The position numbers were made by a program, and so were the translations under genes. The notes beneath the pieces were generated by a model. That model did not search any database. It was not told the origin of the DNA and worked only from the letters and a program-made list of their open reading frames with translations. DNA of 64,000 bases, from positions 62,001 through 126,000 of the forward strand of contig CAWHEX010000002.1 of NCBI GenBank assembly GCA_963828625.1, in the 5' to 3' direction. The stretch's first letter is position 1; each line of letters starts with the position of its first letter. The DNA is from PALSA-894 sp963828625 (lineage in GTDB: Bacteria > Pseudomonadota > Alphaproteobacteria > Rhizobiales > Xanthobacteraceae). This document shows, one piece after another, positions 56,049 through 64,000 of this stretch.

Positions 56049-57002
56049 ATGTCGTTTGAGAATCCGAAAGTCGTTGTGGTTGGCGCGGGCGCGATGGGAG
56101 GCTTGTTCGGCGGGCTGCTCGCCGAAGGCGGGCTCGACGTCACGCTGATCGATGCCTGGCCGGAGCATATCGCACGGATCAAGGACAAGGGCATCCGCAT
56201 CGTCGGCGTGGGCGGCGACCGCGACATCAAGGTGAAAGCGGCGATCGACGCCGGTGAGGTGAAAAGCGCTGACGTCGTGCTGTTCCAATGCAAGGCGTTC
56301 GCCAACGAGGCGGCGGCGAAAAGCGCGCAGCACCTGTTCGGCGGCGAGACCGTCGCGATCACTTTCCAGAATGGGCTCGGCAACGAGCAGGTGCTCGCCG
56401 GAATCCTGGGCGAGAAGAACGTCATCGGCGGGCTGACTGCCCAAGCGGAACTCGCGGAAGCCGCGGGAGTGGTGCGCAATTTCGGCGACCTGCCGACGTA
56501 TATCGGCGAAATGGCGGGCGGTCAGTCGGACCGCGCGGTCGCAATCGCCAAGGCCTTCACCACGCACGGGCTGGCCGTGAAAGCGACGCCCGAGATCAAG
56601 CGCGAGAAATGGAAGAAGCTGCTCGGCAACGTGGCGCTGGGCGCGATCTCGGCGGTCACCGACCTGCGCTCGTTCGAGATCATGCGCATCCCCGAGCTTC
56701 AGGAAATCGTGTTCCGCGCCGTCGACGAGGCCGCGGCGGTCGCGAAAGCCGAGGGCGTCGCGCTCGATGTCGCGGAGGCACGCTCGGTGCTGATGACGCT
56801 GGTCGACACGTCCGGCGGCGGCACCGGCGCGTCAAAGTCCTCCATGCGCGAGGACATCATCCGCAAGCGCCGCACCGAGATCGACACCATTCACGGCGCG
56901 GTCGCGCGGCTCGCGCGCCAGCACAAGGTCGCGACGCCGACGATCGACGCCATGGTGGCGATGGTGAAGGGCGTGCAGTCCGTCTACCTGCCGCCGCAGT
57001 GA
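56049..57002 (+). CDS. Ketopantoate reductase family protein (PanE/ApbA-like)
   Basis: This 317-residue enzyme begins with a Rossmann motif (VVVVGAGAMGGLFGGLL, residues 8-24). The PanE-type segments QNGLGNEQVLAGILG, the catalytic lysine region KREKWKKLLGNVALGAI and DTSGGGTGASKSSMREDI follow. PanE reduces 2-keto-3-hydroxymethyl acids with NADPH. In a catabolic operon it more likely acts on another 2-keto or 2-hydroxy acid than in pantothenate synthesis. It follows the SDR gene by ten bases. Confidence 0.86.
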   Translation: MSFENPKVVVVGAGAMGGLFGGLLAEGGLDVTLIDAWPEHIARIKDKGIRIVGVGGDRDIKVKAAIDAGEVKSADVVLFQCKAFANEAAAKSAQHLFGGETVAITFQNGLGNEQVLAGILGEKNVIGGLTAQAELAEAAGVVRNFGDLPTYIGEMAGGQSDRAVAIAKAFTTHGLAVKATPEIKREKWKKLLGNVALGAISAVTDLRSFEIMRIPELQEIVFRAVDEAAAVAKAEGVALDVAEARSVLMTLVDTSGGGTGASKSSMREDIIRKRRTEIDTIHGAVARLARQHKVATPTIDAMVAMVKGVQSVYLPPQ

Positions 57003-57009
57003 GAGAACG

Positions 57010-58182
57010 ATGGATTTCGCACTGAGCGAACAGCAAAGGCTTCTGGTCGAGACGGTGCGGCGCTTCGTGCGCACCGAGCTGATGCCGCTCGAAAAGGAGC
57101 TGGAGGAGAAACGCGCGCTCGATCCCGCGAAGGCGCGCGATATCTTCGAGAAATCGAGGGCGCTCGGCCTCTACGCGGTCAACATTCCAGCCGAATATGG
57201 CGGCGGCGGGCTCTCGGCGGTCGACACGTGCCTCGCCGAGGAACAATTCGGCCACACCACCGACATCCTCATTCGCCGCGCGTTCGGCAATGTCTACGAG
57301 GTGCTGCTGCTGGCGAACGATCTCCAGCGCAAGCGCTGGCTCGAGCCCTCGGTGCGCGGCGAGCGCGTCTTTTCGGTGTGTTTCACGGAGCCCGAAGCGG
57401 GTTCCGACGCCGCGGGCATCAAAACGCGTGCGACGCGCGATGGCGACGGCTGGCTCCTCACAGGACAGAAGATCTTCATCAGCGACGGCGCATTCTCGGA
57501 CTTCTTCGTCGTGTCGGCGGTCACCGATCCCGCGAAGGGAGCGAAAGGCATCTCGCTGTTCATCGTCGACAAGGGCATGCCGGGTTTCACGCTCGGGCGC
57601 GACCAGCCGATGATGGGCCTCGCCGGGACGAGCCACATCGAGATGTTCTTCGACAACGTGCGGCTCGGGCCGGAGCACCTGCTCGGGCAGGAGGGCCGCG
57701 GGCTCAATCACGCCTTCGAGACACTCGGACGCATTCGCCTCGCGCAGATCGGCGCGCGTGCCGTGGGTAAGGCGACCCGCATCCTCGAACTGACTACCGA
57801 GTACGCGCGCGAACGCCGCCAGTTCGGCAAGCCGATCGGCGAGCAGCAGTTGATCCAGCAATTGCTTGCGGATTCCGCGATCGAAATCAACGCGGCGCGG
57901 CTGATGGTGCTGTGGGCCGCGCACGAGATCGATCAGGGCCGTGACGCGCGCGAGCGCATCTCGATGGTGAAGGTCTACGCCGCCGAAATGCTCGGGCGCA
58001 TCGCGGACCGCGCCGTGCAGGTGTTCGGCGGCATGGGCTTCTGCAAGGATCTGCCGATCGAGCGCTTCTATCGCGACGCGCGCATCTTCCGCATCTTCGA
58101 CGGCACGTCGGAAATCCACCGTACGGTGATCGCGCGTTCGATGCTCAAGCACGGCGCCGCCCGGTTCGCCGACGTCATCTGA
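57010..58182 (+). CDS. Acyl-CoA dehydrogenase
   Basis: This 390-residue flavoenzyme oxidises an acyl-CoA to an enoyl-CoA. Family signatures are CFTEPEAGSDAAG and the C-terminal MGFCKDLPIERFYRDARIF. At the place of the usual catalytic Glu (YEGTSEI) it reads FDGTSEIHR with Asp364, and no obvious alternative Glu is seen in the helix before YARERRQFG. It may therefore act on an unusual acyl group or use another base. It lies seven bases after the PanE-like gene and nine bases before the CoA-transferase gene. Confidence 0.9.
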   Translation: MDFALSEQQRLLVETVRRFVRTELMPLEKELEEKRALDPAKARDIFEKSRALGLYAVNIPAEYGGGGLSAVDTCLAEEQFGHTTDILIRRAFGNVYEVLLLANDLQRKRWLEPSVRGERVFSVCFTEPEAGSDAAGIKTRATRDGDGWLLTGQKIFISDGAFSDFFVVSAVTDPAKGAKGISLFIVDKGMPGFTLGRDQPMMGLAGTSHIEMFFDNVRLGPEHLLGQEGRGLNHAFETLGRIRLAQIGARAVGKATRILELTTEYARERRQFGKPIGEQQLIQQLLADSAIEINAARLMVLWAAHEIDQGRDARERISMVKVYAAEMLGRIADRAVQVFGGMGFCKDLPIERFYRDARIFRIFDGTSEIHRTVIARSMLKHGAARFADVI

Positions 58183-58191
58183 GTGAGGCGC

Positions 58192-59721
58192 ATGAGCATC
58201 AACAAATTCGTGACGGCCGACGCCGCGGCGGCGCTGATACAAGACGGCGACACCGTTGCGCTGATCGGCGGCGGCGGCGGCCTGTGCGAGGCAACCTGCC
58301 TGCACGAAGCGATCGAGAAGCGCTTTCTCGAAACCTCCCACCCGCAACGACTCACCGTGATCCACTCGCTCGGCATCGGCGACCGCAAGTCGCGCGGCAT
58401 GAACCGCTTCGCCCACGAGGGCATGGTGAAGCGCGTGATCGGCGGCCACTGGGTGTGGTCGCCGCGCATGCAGCAGCTTGCGAAGGACGAGAAGATCGAG
58501 GCCTACGTGTTTCCTGGCGGCGTCGCGATGCAGCTTTTCCGCGAGATCGGCGCCGGGCGGCCCGGCCTGTTCACCCATGTGGGTCTCGGCACCTTCGTCG
58601 ATCCGCGCGTCGAGGGCGGGCGGATGAACAAGTCCGCGAAGGACGACCTGATCGAGGTGGTCACGATCGATGAACGGGAACTACTACGCTACAAGTCGTT
58701 TCCGGTGAACGTCGCGGTGATCAAGGGCTCGTTCGCCGACGCGCACGGCAACATCAGCCTCGATCAGGAGCCCGCGAACGTCGACATCTATGCGGCGGCG
58801 CTCGCCGCGCACAATTCCGGTGGCAAGGTGATCGCGCAGGTGCGCACTGCGGTCGAGGTCGGCGCATTGCCGGCGCGCTCGGTGCGCGTGCCCGGCGCGA
58901 TCGTCGACGCGGTCGTGGTCGATTCCGAGCAACGCATGGGCTACGACGTGGTGCACGACCCGACCATGTCGGGCGAGATCAAGGGGCCGCCGAAACCCGC
59001 CATGCCGCAGCCGTTCACGGTGCGGCAGCTGATCGCGCGCCGCGCCGCCGAAGAGCTGCGCGAAGGCGCGGTGCTCAACTACGGCTTCGGTATTCCGGAC
59101 GGCGTCGCCAAACTGATCGCCGAGCGCGGCGAGCTCGACCGCTACTACCAGACGATCGAGCATGGCACTTATGGCGGCGAACTGCTTGAGGGCACGCTGT
59201 TCGGCTATGCACGCAACGCGAGCGCGATGATCGACGGGCCGTCGCAGTTCGACTTCTATTCGGGCGGTGGGCTCGACATCGCGTTTCTCGGCTTCGGCGA
59301 AATCGACCGGCACGGCCATGTGAACGTCTCGAAGCTTGGCGGCGTTACGGTCGGCCCCGGCGGCTTCATCGACATCGCGCAGAATGCCCGCAAGGTCGTG
59401 TTCTGCGGCACGTTCGACGCCAAGGGCACAGAACTCGACATCGGCAGCGGAAAGCTGCGCATCGGGAAGCACGGCGAGGTGACGAAGCTCGTCAACGACG
59501 TCGAGCAGATCACGTATTCGGGCGGCGAGGCGATCAAACGCGGACAGGAAGTTGTCTACGTCACCGAGCGCGCGGTGTTCCGCCTCACGCCGAAAGGCCT
59601 GACGCTTACTGAAGTCGCGCCCGGCATCGATGTGCGCCGCGACGTGCTCGAACGCATGCAGTTCGCGCCACTGGTCGAGCGCGAGCCCGCCGTCATGGCG
59701 GCATCACACTTCAACGCCTGA
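58192..59721 (+). CDS. Family I acyl-CoA:acetate/propionate CoA-transferase
   Basis: This 509-residue fused alpha-beta CoA-transferase has the N-terminal half DGDTVALIGGGGGLCEATCL and the C-terminal half EGAVLNYGFGIPDGVAKLI. The catalytic glutamate is E323 in QTIEHGTYGG. It swaps CoA between a short-chain acyl-CoA and the pathway acid and so activates the substrate without ATP. I chose the ATG at 58192 over a GTG at 58183. It supplies the CoA thioester needed by the dehydrogenase and hydratases encoded upstream. Confidence 0.9.
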   Translation: MSINKFVTADAAAALIQDGDTVALIGGGGGLCEATCLHEAIEKRFLETSHPQRLTVIHSLGIGDRKSRGMNRFAHEGMVKRVIGGHWVWSPRMQQLAKDEKIEAYVFPGGVAMQLFREIGAGRPGLFTHVGLGTFVDPRVEGGRMNKSAKDDLIEVVTIDERELLRYKSFPVNVAVIKGSFADAHGNISLDQEPANVDIYAAALAAHNSGGKVIAQVRTAVEVGALPARSVRVPGAIVDAVVVDSEQRMGYDVVHDPTMSGEIKGPPKPAMPQPFTVRQLIARRAAEELREGAVLNYGFGIPDGVAKLIAERGELDRYYQTIEHGTYGGELLEGTLFGYARNASAMIDGPSQFDFYSGGGLDIAFLGFGEIDRHGHVNVSKLGGVTVGPGGFIDIAQNARKVVFCGTFDAKGTELDIGSGKLRIGKHGEVTKLVNDVEQITYSGGEAIKRGQEVVYVTERAVFRLTPKGLTLTEVAPGIDVRRDVLERMQFAPLVEREPAVMAASHFNA

Positions 59722-59733
59722 GCGGAGTAAGGC

Positions 59734-60790
59734 ATGGCACCGGTACGTATTGCGGTCATCGGAGCGGGTCTGATCGGCCGCACGCACATCGGCGTGCTGC
59801 GCGCCGGCAACCCAGACTACACGCTCGCGGCCGTCGCCGACCCTTCGTCTGCGGCGGCACAGGAAGGAAAGGCGCTCGGCTATCCGGTCTATGCGTCGAT
59901 CGACGAAATGCTCGACAAGGTGAAGCCGGACGGCGCGATCGTCGCGGTGCCGAACCAACTGCATGTGAAGGCCGGGCTCGCCTGCATTGCGCGCAAGATC
60001 CCGATCATCGTGGAGAAGCCGGTCGCGGACTCGGTCGCCGAAGCGCTTGAGCTGGTCGAGACCGGCGAGCGCGCGGGCGTGCCGATCCTCACCGGCCATC
60101 ACCGTCGCCACAATCCGATCATGCGCAAGGCGGCCGAGATCATCGCGAACGGCGGCATCGGCCGCGTGGTCGCGGCGAACGGGCTGTGGCTGAGCCACAA
60201 GCCGAAGGACTATTTCGACATTACCTGGCGCCGCGAGGCCGGCGGCGGCCCGGTGCTGATCAATGCGATCCACGACATCGACTGCCTACGCATGCTGTGC
60301 GGCGACATCGAGACGGTAAGCGCGGTGTCGTCGAGCGCGACGCGCGGCTTTCCGGTCGAAGACACGGCGGGCGCGGTGCTGCATTTCAAGAGCGGCGCGA
60401 TCGGCACGCTGCTCGTGTCCGACACGGTGTCGGCCTCGTGGAACTGGGAAATGGGCTCGCGGGAGAATGCGAACCGGCCGCACGATATCGAAAACGCCTA
60501 CATCATCGCCGGCACCAAAGGATCGATCACGGTGCCGCATCTGCAGCACCGCTGGCATGAGCCCGGACAGGAAAGCTGGGACAATCCGCTGACGCAGGTG
60601 CGCCTCAAGATCACGCCGGCTGACGCCTATCACGAGCAGATGCGCAATTTCGCCAACGTCATCCGCGGCACCGAAAAGCCCGTGCTCGACGGGCGCGGCG
60701 GCACGATGACGCTCGCGACCACGCTTGCCATCACACGCGCGGCGCAAGAGCGGCGCACAGGTGCGCGTCGCCGACATGCTGACGCGCTGA
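59734..60790 (+). pseudogene. Gfo/Idh/MocA-family oxidoreductase, one frameshift near the end
   Basis: This NAD(P)-dependent dehydrogenase has about 352 codons. Its Rossmann motif is IAVIGAGLIGRTHIG at residues 6-20, with the EKPVADS segment and the HHRRHNP motif of the substrate side. Relatives act on inositol, sugar acids, shikimate-like or quinate-like ring alcohols. The frame breaks near 60751: AAQER lies before it and GAQVRVADMLTR-stop after it; restoring CG in GAGCGGC heals it and moves the stop to 60790, nine bases before the next gene. Confidence 0.85.
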
Positions 60791-60799
60791 GAGCAAACG

Positions 60800-61756
60800 A
60801 TGGCATTGCTGGTCACCGGCGCGTCCGGCCACATCGGTCTTGAGATCGTGAAGCTGGCGGCAATGCGCGGCGTGCAGGTCGTCGCGACCTTTCGCGGCGA
60901 ATTTCGTGCGCCGGAAATGAACGGCGTTACGTGGGTTTCGTGCAATCTCGCGGACACAAATGCAGTGTGCGATCTTGCAAGCCAGCATCAGATCGACGCC
61001 TGCATCCATTGCGCGGCGATCTCGAACGAAGCCTACGCGCGGCCGAATCCGCTCGATGCCGTCGCGACCAATGTCGGCGGCACCGCGAGCCTGCTCGACG
61101 CCGCACGGCACGGGTCATGGCGGCGCTTCGTACTGGTGAGCACGGGCTCAGTGTTCCAGTTGCGCCGCGACATCGTCAACCCGATCGACGAGGACCAGAC
61201 ACCCGAACCTGCCAACGTTTATTCGACCACGAAATTTGCCGCCGAACAGCTGACGCGGATGTACCGTAGCGAGTACGGCCTTTCGGCTGCGGCGGTGCGG
61301 ATTTCCTGGGTGTTCGGCCCGCCGGTCATCAGCGATCAGCCGCAGCGCGGGCCGATCCCGTCCTATCTGCTGCGTGCGCTGCGCGGCGAGCCGATCCGCG
61401 AAGGTGGCGCGGATTTCGCCGCGAGCTTCACCTATGTGGCGGACGTCGCCGAAGGCCTGCTGGAAGCCGCGATGGCCAAGGAGTTGCGGCATCCGGTCTA
61501 TCACCTGGGACACGGCGTGAACTTCACCGCCGGGCAAGCCGCCGCAGCCGTGCAGAAGGCGGTGCCGGGCGCGATCATCGAGCTGTCATCCGGCACGGAG
61601 CCATGGACGAAGTACACGGCGCTGCGCGGCCCGCTGGTGGGCGACAGATTTCGCGCCGACACCGGATACCGGCCAGCGCATTCGCTCGACGCCGCCGTCG
61701 CGGCGTATGCGGAATGGATGCGCGCCAATCCGGCGCTGTGGCGCCAGCGCATTTGA
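60800..61756 (+). CDS. NAD-dependent epimerase/dehydratase family protein (extended SDR)
   Basis: This 318-residue extended SDR has the cofactor motif LLVTGASGHIG (residues 3-13). The catalytic Ser is in LVSTGSVFQ and the Tyr/Lys pair is YSTTK; SWVFGPP follows. The usual reaction is on nucleotide sugars, but many homologues in catabolic operons act on small hydroxy acids or lactones. It is the last gene of the tightly spaced run from 50963; the lytic transglycosylase gene after it has a different role. Confidence 0.86.
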   Translation: MALLVTGASGHIGLEIVKLAAMRGVQVVATFRGEFRAPEMNGVTWVSCNLADTNAVCDLASQHQIDACIHCAAISNEAYARPNPLDAVATNVGGTASLLDAARHGSWRRFVLVSTGSVFQLRRDIVNPIDEDQTPEPANVYSTTKFAAEQLTRMYRSEYGLSAAAVRISWVFGPPVISDQPQRGPIPSYLLRALRGEPIREGGADFAASFTYVADVAEGLLEAAMAKELRHPVYHLGHGVNFTAGQAAAAVQKAVPGAIIELSSGTEPWTKYTALRGPLVGDRFRADTGYRPAHSLDAAVAAYAEWMRANPALWRQRI

Positions 61757-61789
61757 CCCACGGTCCCGGCGCGGACTAGAGGTCAATTG

Positions 61790-62992
61790 ATGATGCCTTC
61801 CGGGATTCGGGTAACAATTTGTGCCGGCCTGATCGGGCTGGCCACAATGTTCCCAACGTTCGCCCCGGCGCAGGACAGATCGATCGAGGTCAAGCTGTTC
61901 CTCGATGCGCTCTGGCCGGATGCGGCGGCCCGCGGCATCACCCGCAAGACATTCGATGCGGCCCTCTCCGGCTTCACACTCGACCAGCGCGTCATCGCCA
62001 CCACCACGCGCCAGCCCGAATACAATTCGGCCGTCGGGGCGTACGTCAATCGCATGGCGTCGGCCACGCGCATCGACGGCGCGGTGCGCAAGGGCGCCGA
62101 ATGGAAGAACACGCTTGGCGCGATCGAGAAAGAATACGGCGTCGATCGCTGGATCATCGTCGCGCTGTGGGGCATCGAAACCTCGTACGGCACGAACACC
62201 GGCGGCTTCGACGTGATCCGCTCGCTTGCCTCGCTTTCGCTGTCCCGCTACCGGCCGGAATTTTTCCGTGACGAATTGCTCGCCGCGCTGAAGATCCTTC
62301 AGGAAGGCCACATAGCGCGCGCCAGGATGACCGGCTCATGGGCCGGCGCGATGGGCCAGCCGCAGTTCATGCCGTCGAATTTTGCCACGCTCGCGGCCGA
62401 CTTCGACGGCGACGGGCGCAAGAATATCTGGACCAGCGTGCCGGACGTGCTCGCCTCGATTGCGAATTTCCTCAAGCACTGGGGCTGGAAGGCCGGCGGC
62501 GGCTGGGGACATGAGGTCGTGATCCCGAAGGGCTTCGACTATCGGCGTAGCCGCGCCACATACGCCGAGTGGGACGCACTCGGCGTCGCGCGTGCGGACG
62601 GCGAGCGGCTTCCGGATGACGGCAAGGCGATCCTGCTTTTTCCGAGCGGCGCAGCGGGTCCTGCGTTTCTCGCGGGCGAGAATTTCGAGGTGATCAAGCG
62701 CTACAACAATTCCGACGTGTTCGCGCTCGCGGTCGGGCACCTTGCGGATCGCGCGGTCGGTGCGGCGCCGCTCCGCGCGGCGTGGCCCACGGACGACCCG
62801 CAACTTTCGCGCGGCCAGCGCATCGCGTTGCAGAGCAAATTGAAGGCGCTCGGCCACACCGTTAACGATCTCGAAGGACGCATCGATTTCGATCTGCGCG
62901 ACGCGGTCAGGATCGAGCAGGCGAAGCTCGGGATGACGCCGGACGGGCATCCGACGGCGGCGCTCCTGGAGAAGATCGGCGCGAAACCTTAG
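61790..62992 (+). CDS. Lytic murein transglycosylase, MltB family
   Basis: This 400-residue exported enzyme cleaves peptidoglycan glycan strands. It has a signal peptide (ending FAPA-QDRS). The catalytic Glu lies in WGIETSYG, and GAMGQPQFMPSNF, YDFDGDGRKNIW-type residues (here ADFDGDGRKNIW) and KHWGWKAGGGWG are present. The last 60 residues are a peptidoglycan-binding domain 1 (RGQRIALQSKLKALGHTV). No lipobox cysteine is seen, so it is a soluble periplasmic form. The ATG at 61790 follows AGAGGTC; a TTG at 61787 and an ATG at 61793 are alternatives. Its stop overlaps that of the convergent gene. Confidence 0.9.
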   Translation: MMPSGIRVTICAGLIGLATMFPTFAPAQDRSIEVKLFLDALWPDAAARGITRKTFDAALSGFTLDQRVIATTTRQPEYNSAVGAYVNRMASATRIDGAVRKGAEWKNTLGAIEKEYGVDRWIIVALWGIETSYGTNTGGFDVIRSLASLSLSRYRPEFFRDELLAALKILQEGHIARARMTGSWAGAMGQPQFMPSNFATLAADFDGDGRKNIWTSVPDVLASIANFLKHWGWKAGGGWGHEVVIPKGFDYRRSRATYAEWDALGVARADGERLPDDGKAILLFPSGAAGPAFLAGENFEVIKRYNNSDVFALAVGHLADRAVGAAPLRAAWPTDDPQLSRGQRIALQSKLKALGHTVNDLEGRIDFDLRDAVRIEQAKLGMTPDGHPTAALLEKIGAKP

Positions 62993-64000
62993 CCCTGCAG
63001 CACTTTCCGCGGCACCAGCACTTCACCCTTCATGATGGGGCGCGCCGTGCGCAGTGTGCCGGCGATGACATCCATGTCGGCGCCCTTGCCCTTGGTCTCG
63101 AGCCGCACGTCGACCTGACCGGACGGATGCTCGATCCAGATCGTGCGTGGATTTGCGTCCTCGGGCTTGGCAAGCTCCTGCGCAATCGAGCCTTCGACCG
63201 CGCAGGCCGAGGCCACGCACACCGCGCCGGTGACGGCGTGCGCGGCGTGCAGCGCATGCGGCGTCAGGTAACGCGATGCGATCGTGCCGCCGTCCTTCGG
63301 AGGCGACAGAAGCCCGACCTTCGGGATCACCTTGTCGGACACGTCGCCGAAGCCCATGCGCTTGCCGGCCTCCCGGCGGATCGGCTCGATGCGGGCGAAC
63401 AATTCCTTGTTCGGATTGATCTCCGCCCTGCCCTCGTACCCGGTCAGCCCGAAATCCTTCGCGCGCATCATGATCATCGGCATCGCGACATCGATGCAGG
63501 TGACTTCGATGCCGTCGATCACATCGCGCACGTTTCCGGTCGCCAGCAGCTTGCCGGACACCGAGCCGACCACGTCCATGAAATTGAGCACGATCGGCGA
63601 TGCGGTCCCCGGCACGCCATCGATGCGCGCGTCGCCGGTGTACTGCACCGTGCGGCCGGGCGTCTTCACGATCGCCTCGATGCGCGCCTCGGTGTTGACG
63701 TTGTAGATCATCACGCGCGTCTCGCCGTCCTGCGCCGGGAACAATCCGGTTTCGATCGCGAACGGCGCGACGCCGGCCAGCATGTTGCCGCACGACGGGT
63801 TGGTATCGACGAGAGGCTTGCCGATATCTACCTGCGCAAAGAGATAGTCGACGTCGACGCCGGGCCGGCTCGACCGCGACACGATCGCGACCTTGCTGGT
63901 CAGCGTATCGGCGCCGCCGAGCCCGTCGATCTGGCGCACATCCGGCGAACCCATTGCGGCGAGCAGCACGCGGTCGCGCGTCGCCACGTCCTGCGGCAGA
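62989..64000 (-). CDS. galD: 4-Oxalomesaconate tautomerase / PrpF-family isomerase (5' truncated by window edge)
   Basis: The frame is open to the last base, so the start lies beyond the window; 337 codons are visible. PrpF/GalD marks are DGLGGADTLTSKVAIVSRSS and the catalytic cysteine in NPSCGNM, then EVTCIDVAMPMIMMRA. GalD converts the keto and enol forms of 4-oxalomesaconate in gallate and protocatechuate 4,5-cleavage pathways. This fits with QuiC1, which makes protocatechuate. PrpF-type aconitate isomerases are the close alternative, so the symbol is tentative. Confidence 0.8.
   Translation of the reverse strand, partial: LPQDVATRDRVLLAAMGSPDVRQIDGLGGADTLTSKVAIVSRSSRPGVDVDYLFAQVDIGKPLVDTNPSCGNMLAGVAPFAIETGLFPAQDGETRVMIYNVNTEARIEAIVKTPGRTVQYTGDARIDGVPGTASPIVLNFMDVVGSVSGKLLATGNVRDVIDGIEVTCIDVAMPMIMMRAKDFGLTGYEGRAEINPNKELFARIEPIRREAGKRMGFGDVSDKVIPKVGLLSPPKDGGTIASRYLTPHALHAAHAVTGAVCVASACAVEGSIAQELAKPEDANPRTIWIEHPSGQVDVRLETKGKGADMDVIAGTLRTARPIMKGEVLVPRKVLQG

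Noticed and set aside
56857..58578. 573-codon minus-strand frame over the acyl-CoA dehydrogenase and CoA-transferase genes
   Set aside because: It is antisense to two intact, clearly recognisable enzymes and is His/Arg/Asp rich.

Overview
The window is GC-rich and almost fully coding. It looks like a chromosome segment of an alphaproteobacterium of the order Hyphomicrobiales (Bradyrhizobium or Xanthobacteraceae type). The grounds are the many TRAP and branched-chain amino-acid-type (Liv) ABC importers, a TctC-type receptor, a NasS-NasT regulated nitrate assimilation cluster, and aromatic and CoA-thioester catabolism genes. This placement is inferred from gene content only. I see no rRNA, tRNA, CRISPR array or insertion sequence.

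Layout. 1-756: 3' end of a HlyD-type secretion adaptor. 781-6637: a MetE-like methyltransferase, divergent from a GMC oxidoreductase plus TRAP importer. 6653-11235: a Liv-type ABC importer (livF, fused livM-livG, livH, receptor). 11460-26459: the nitrate assimilation cluster, all on the minus strand. Its order is nasT-nasS, an orphan tctC, nrtA-nrtB-nrtD, a FAD reductase, nirA, an iron-sulfur flavoreductase, nasA and cysG. 26663-32708: oxidoreductases, an HpcH-type aldolase and a polar amino-acid ABC importer. 32837-35649: a phospholipase D-VTT fusion and an EEP hydrolase. 35734-39623: hyuB-hyuA. 39620-50637 (minus): TRAP importer, D-threonine-aldolase-like enzyme, quiC1 and a second Liv importer. 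50963-61756 (plus): a LacI-type regulator heading eleven tightly packed catabolic genes. 61790-64000: a lytic transglycosylase and a partial 4-oxalomesaconate tautomerase.

How the genes work together. Nitrate would enter through NrtABD and be reduced by NasA and NirA, using siroheme from CysG. Electrons probably come from the two flavoproteins, and NasS-NasT senses nitrate. The leader before nrtA carries a sigma54-like promoter, an NtrC-like dyad, two hexaloop hairpins and a terminator. A second hairpin pair, a better match to ANTAR targets, sits inside the operon in front of the FAD reductase. Further right, the second Liv importer, quiC1, aroQ, galD and the LacI operon point to uptake and breakdown of a quinate/shikimate-like or related alicyclic or aromatic acid.

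A strong caution concerns sequence quality. Sixteen genes are interrupted by a total of 21 frameshifts. Eighteen of these shift the frame in the same sense, and each can be healed by restoring one CG/GC dinucleotide. This looks like a systematic loss of CG units, most simply a consensus error. Disrupted genes are therefore annotated over their full reconstructed span and typed as pseudogene, although many may be intact in the organism.
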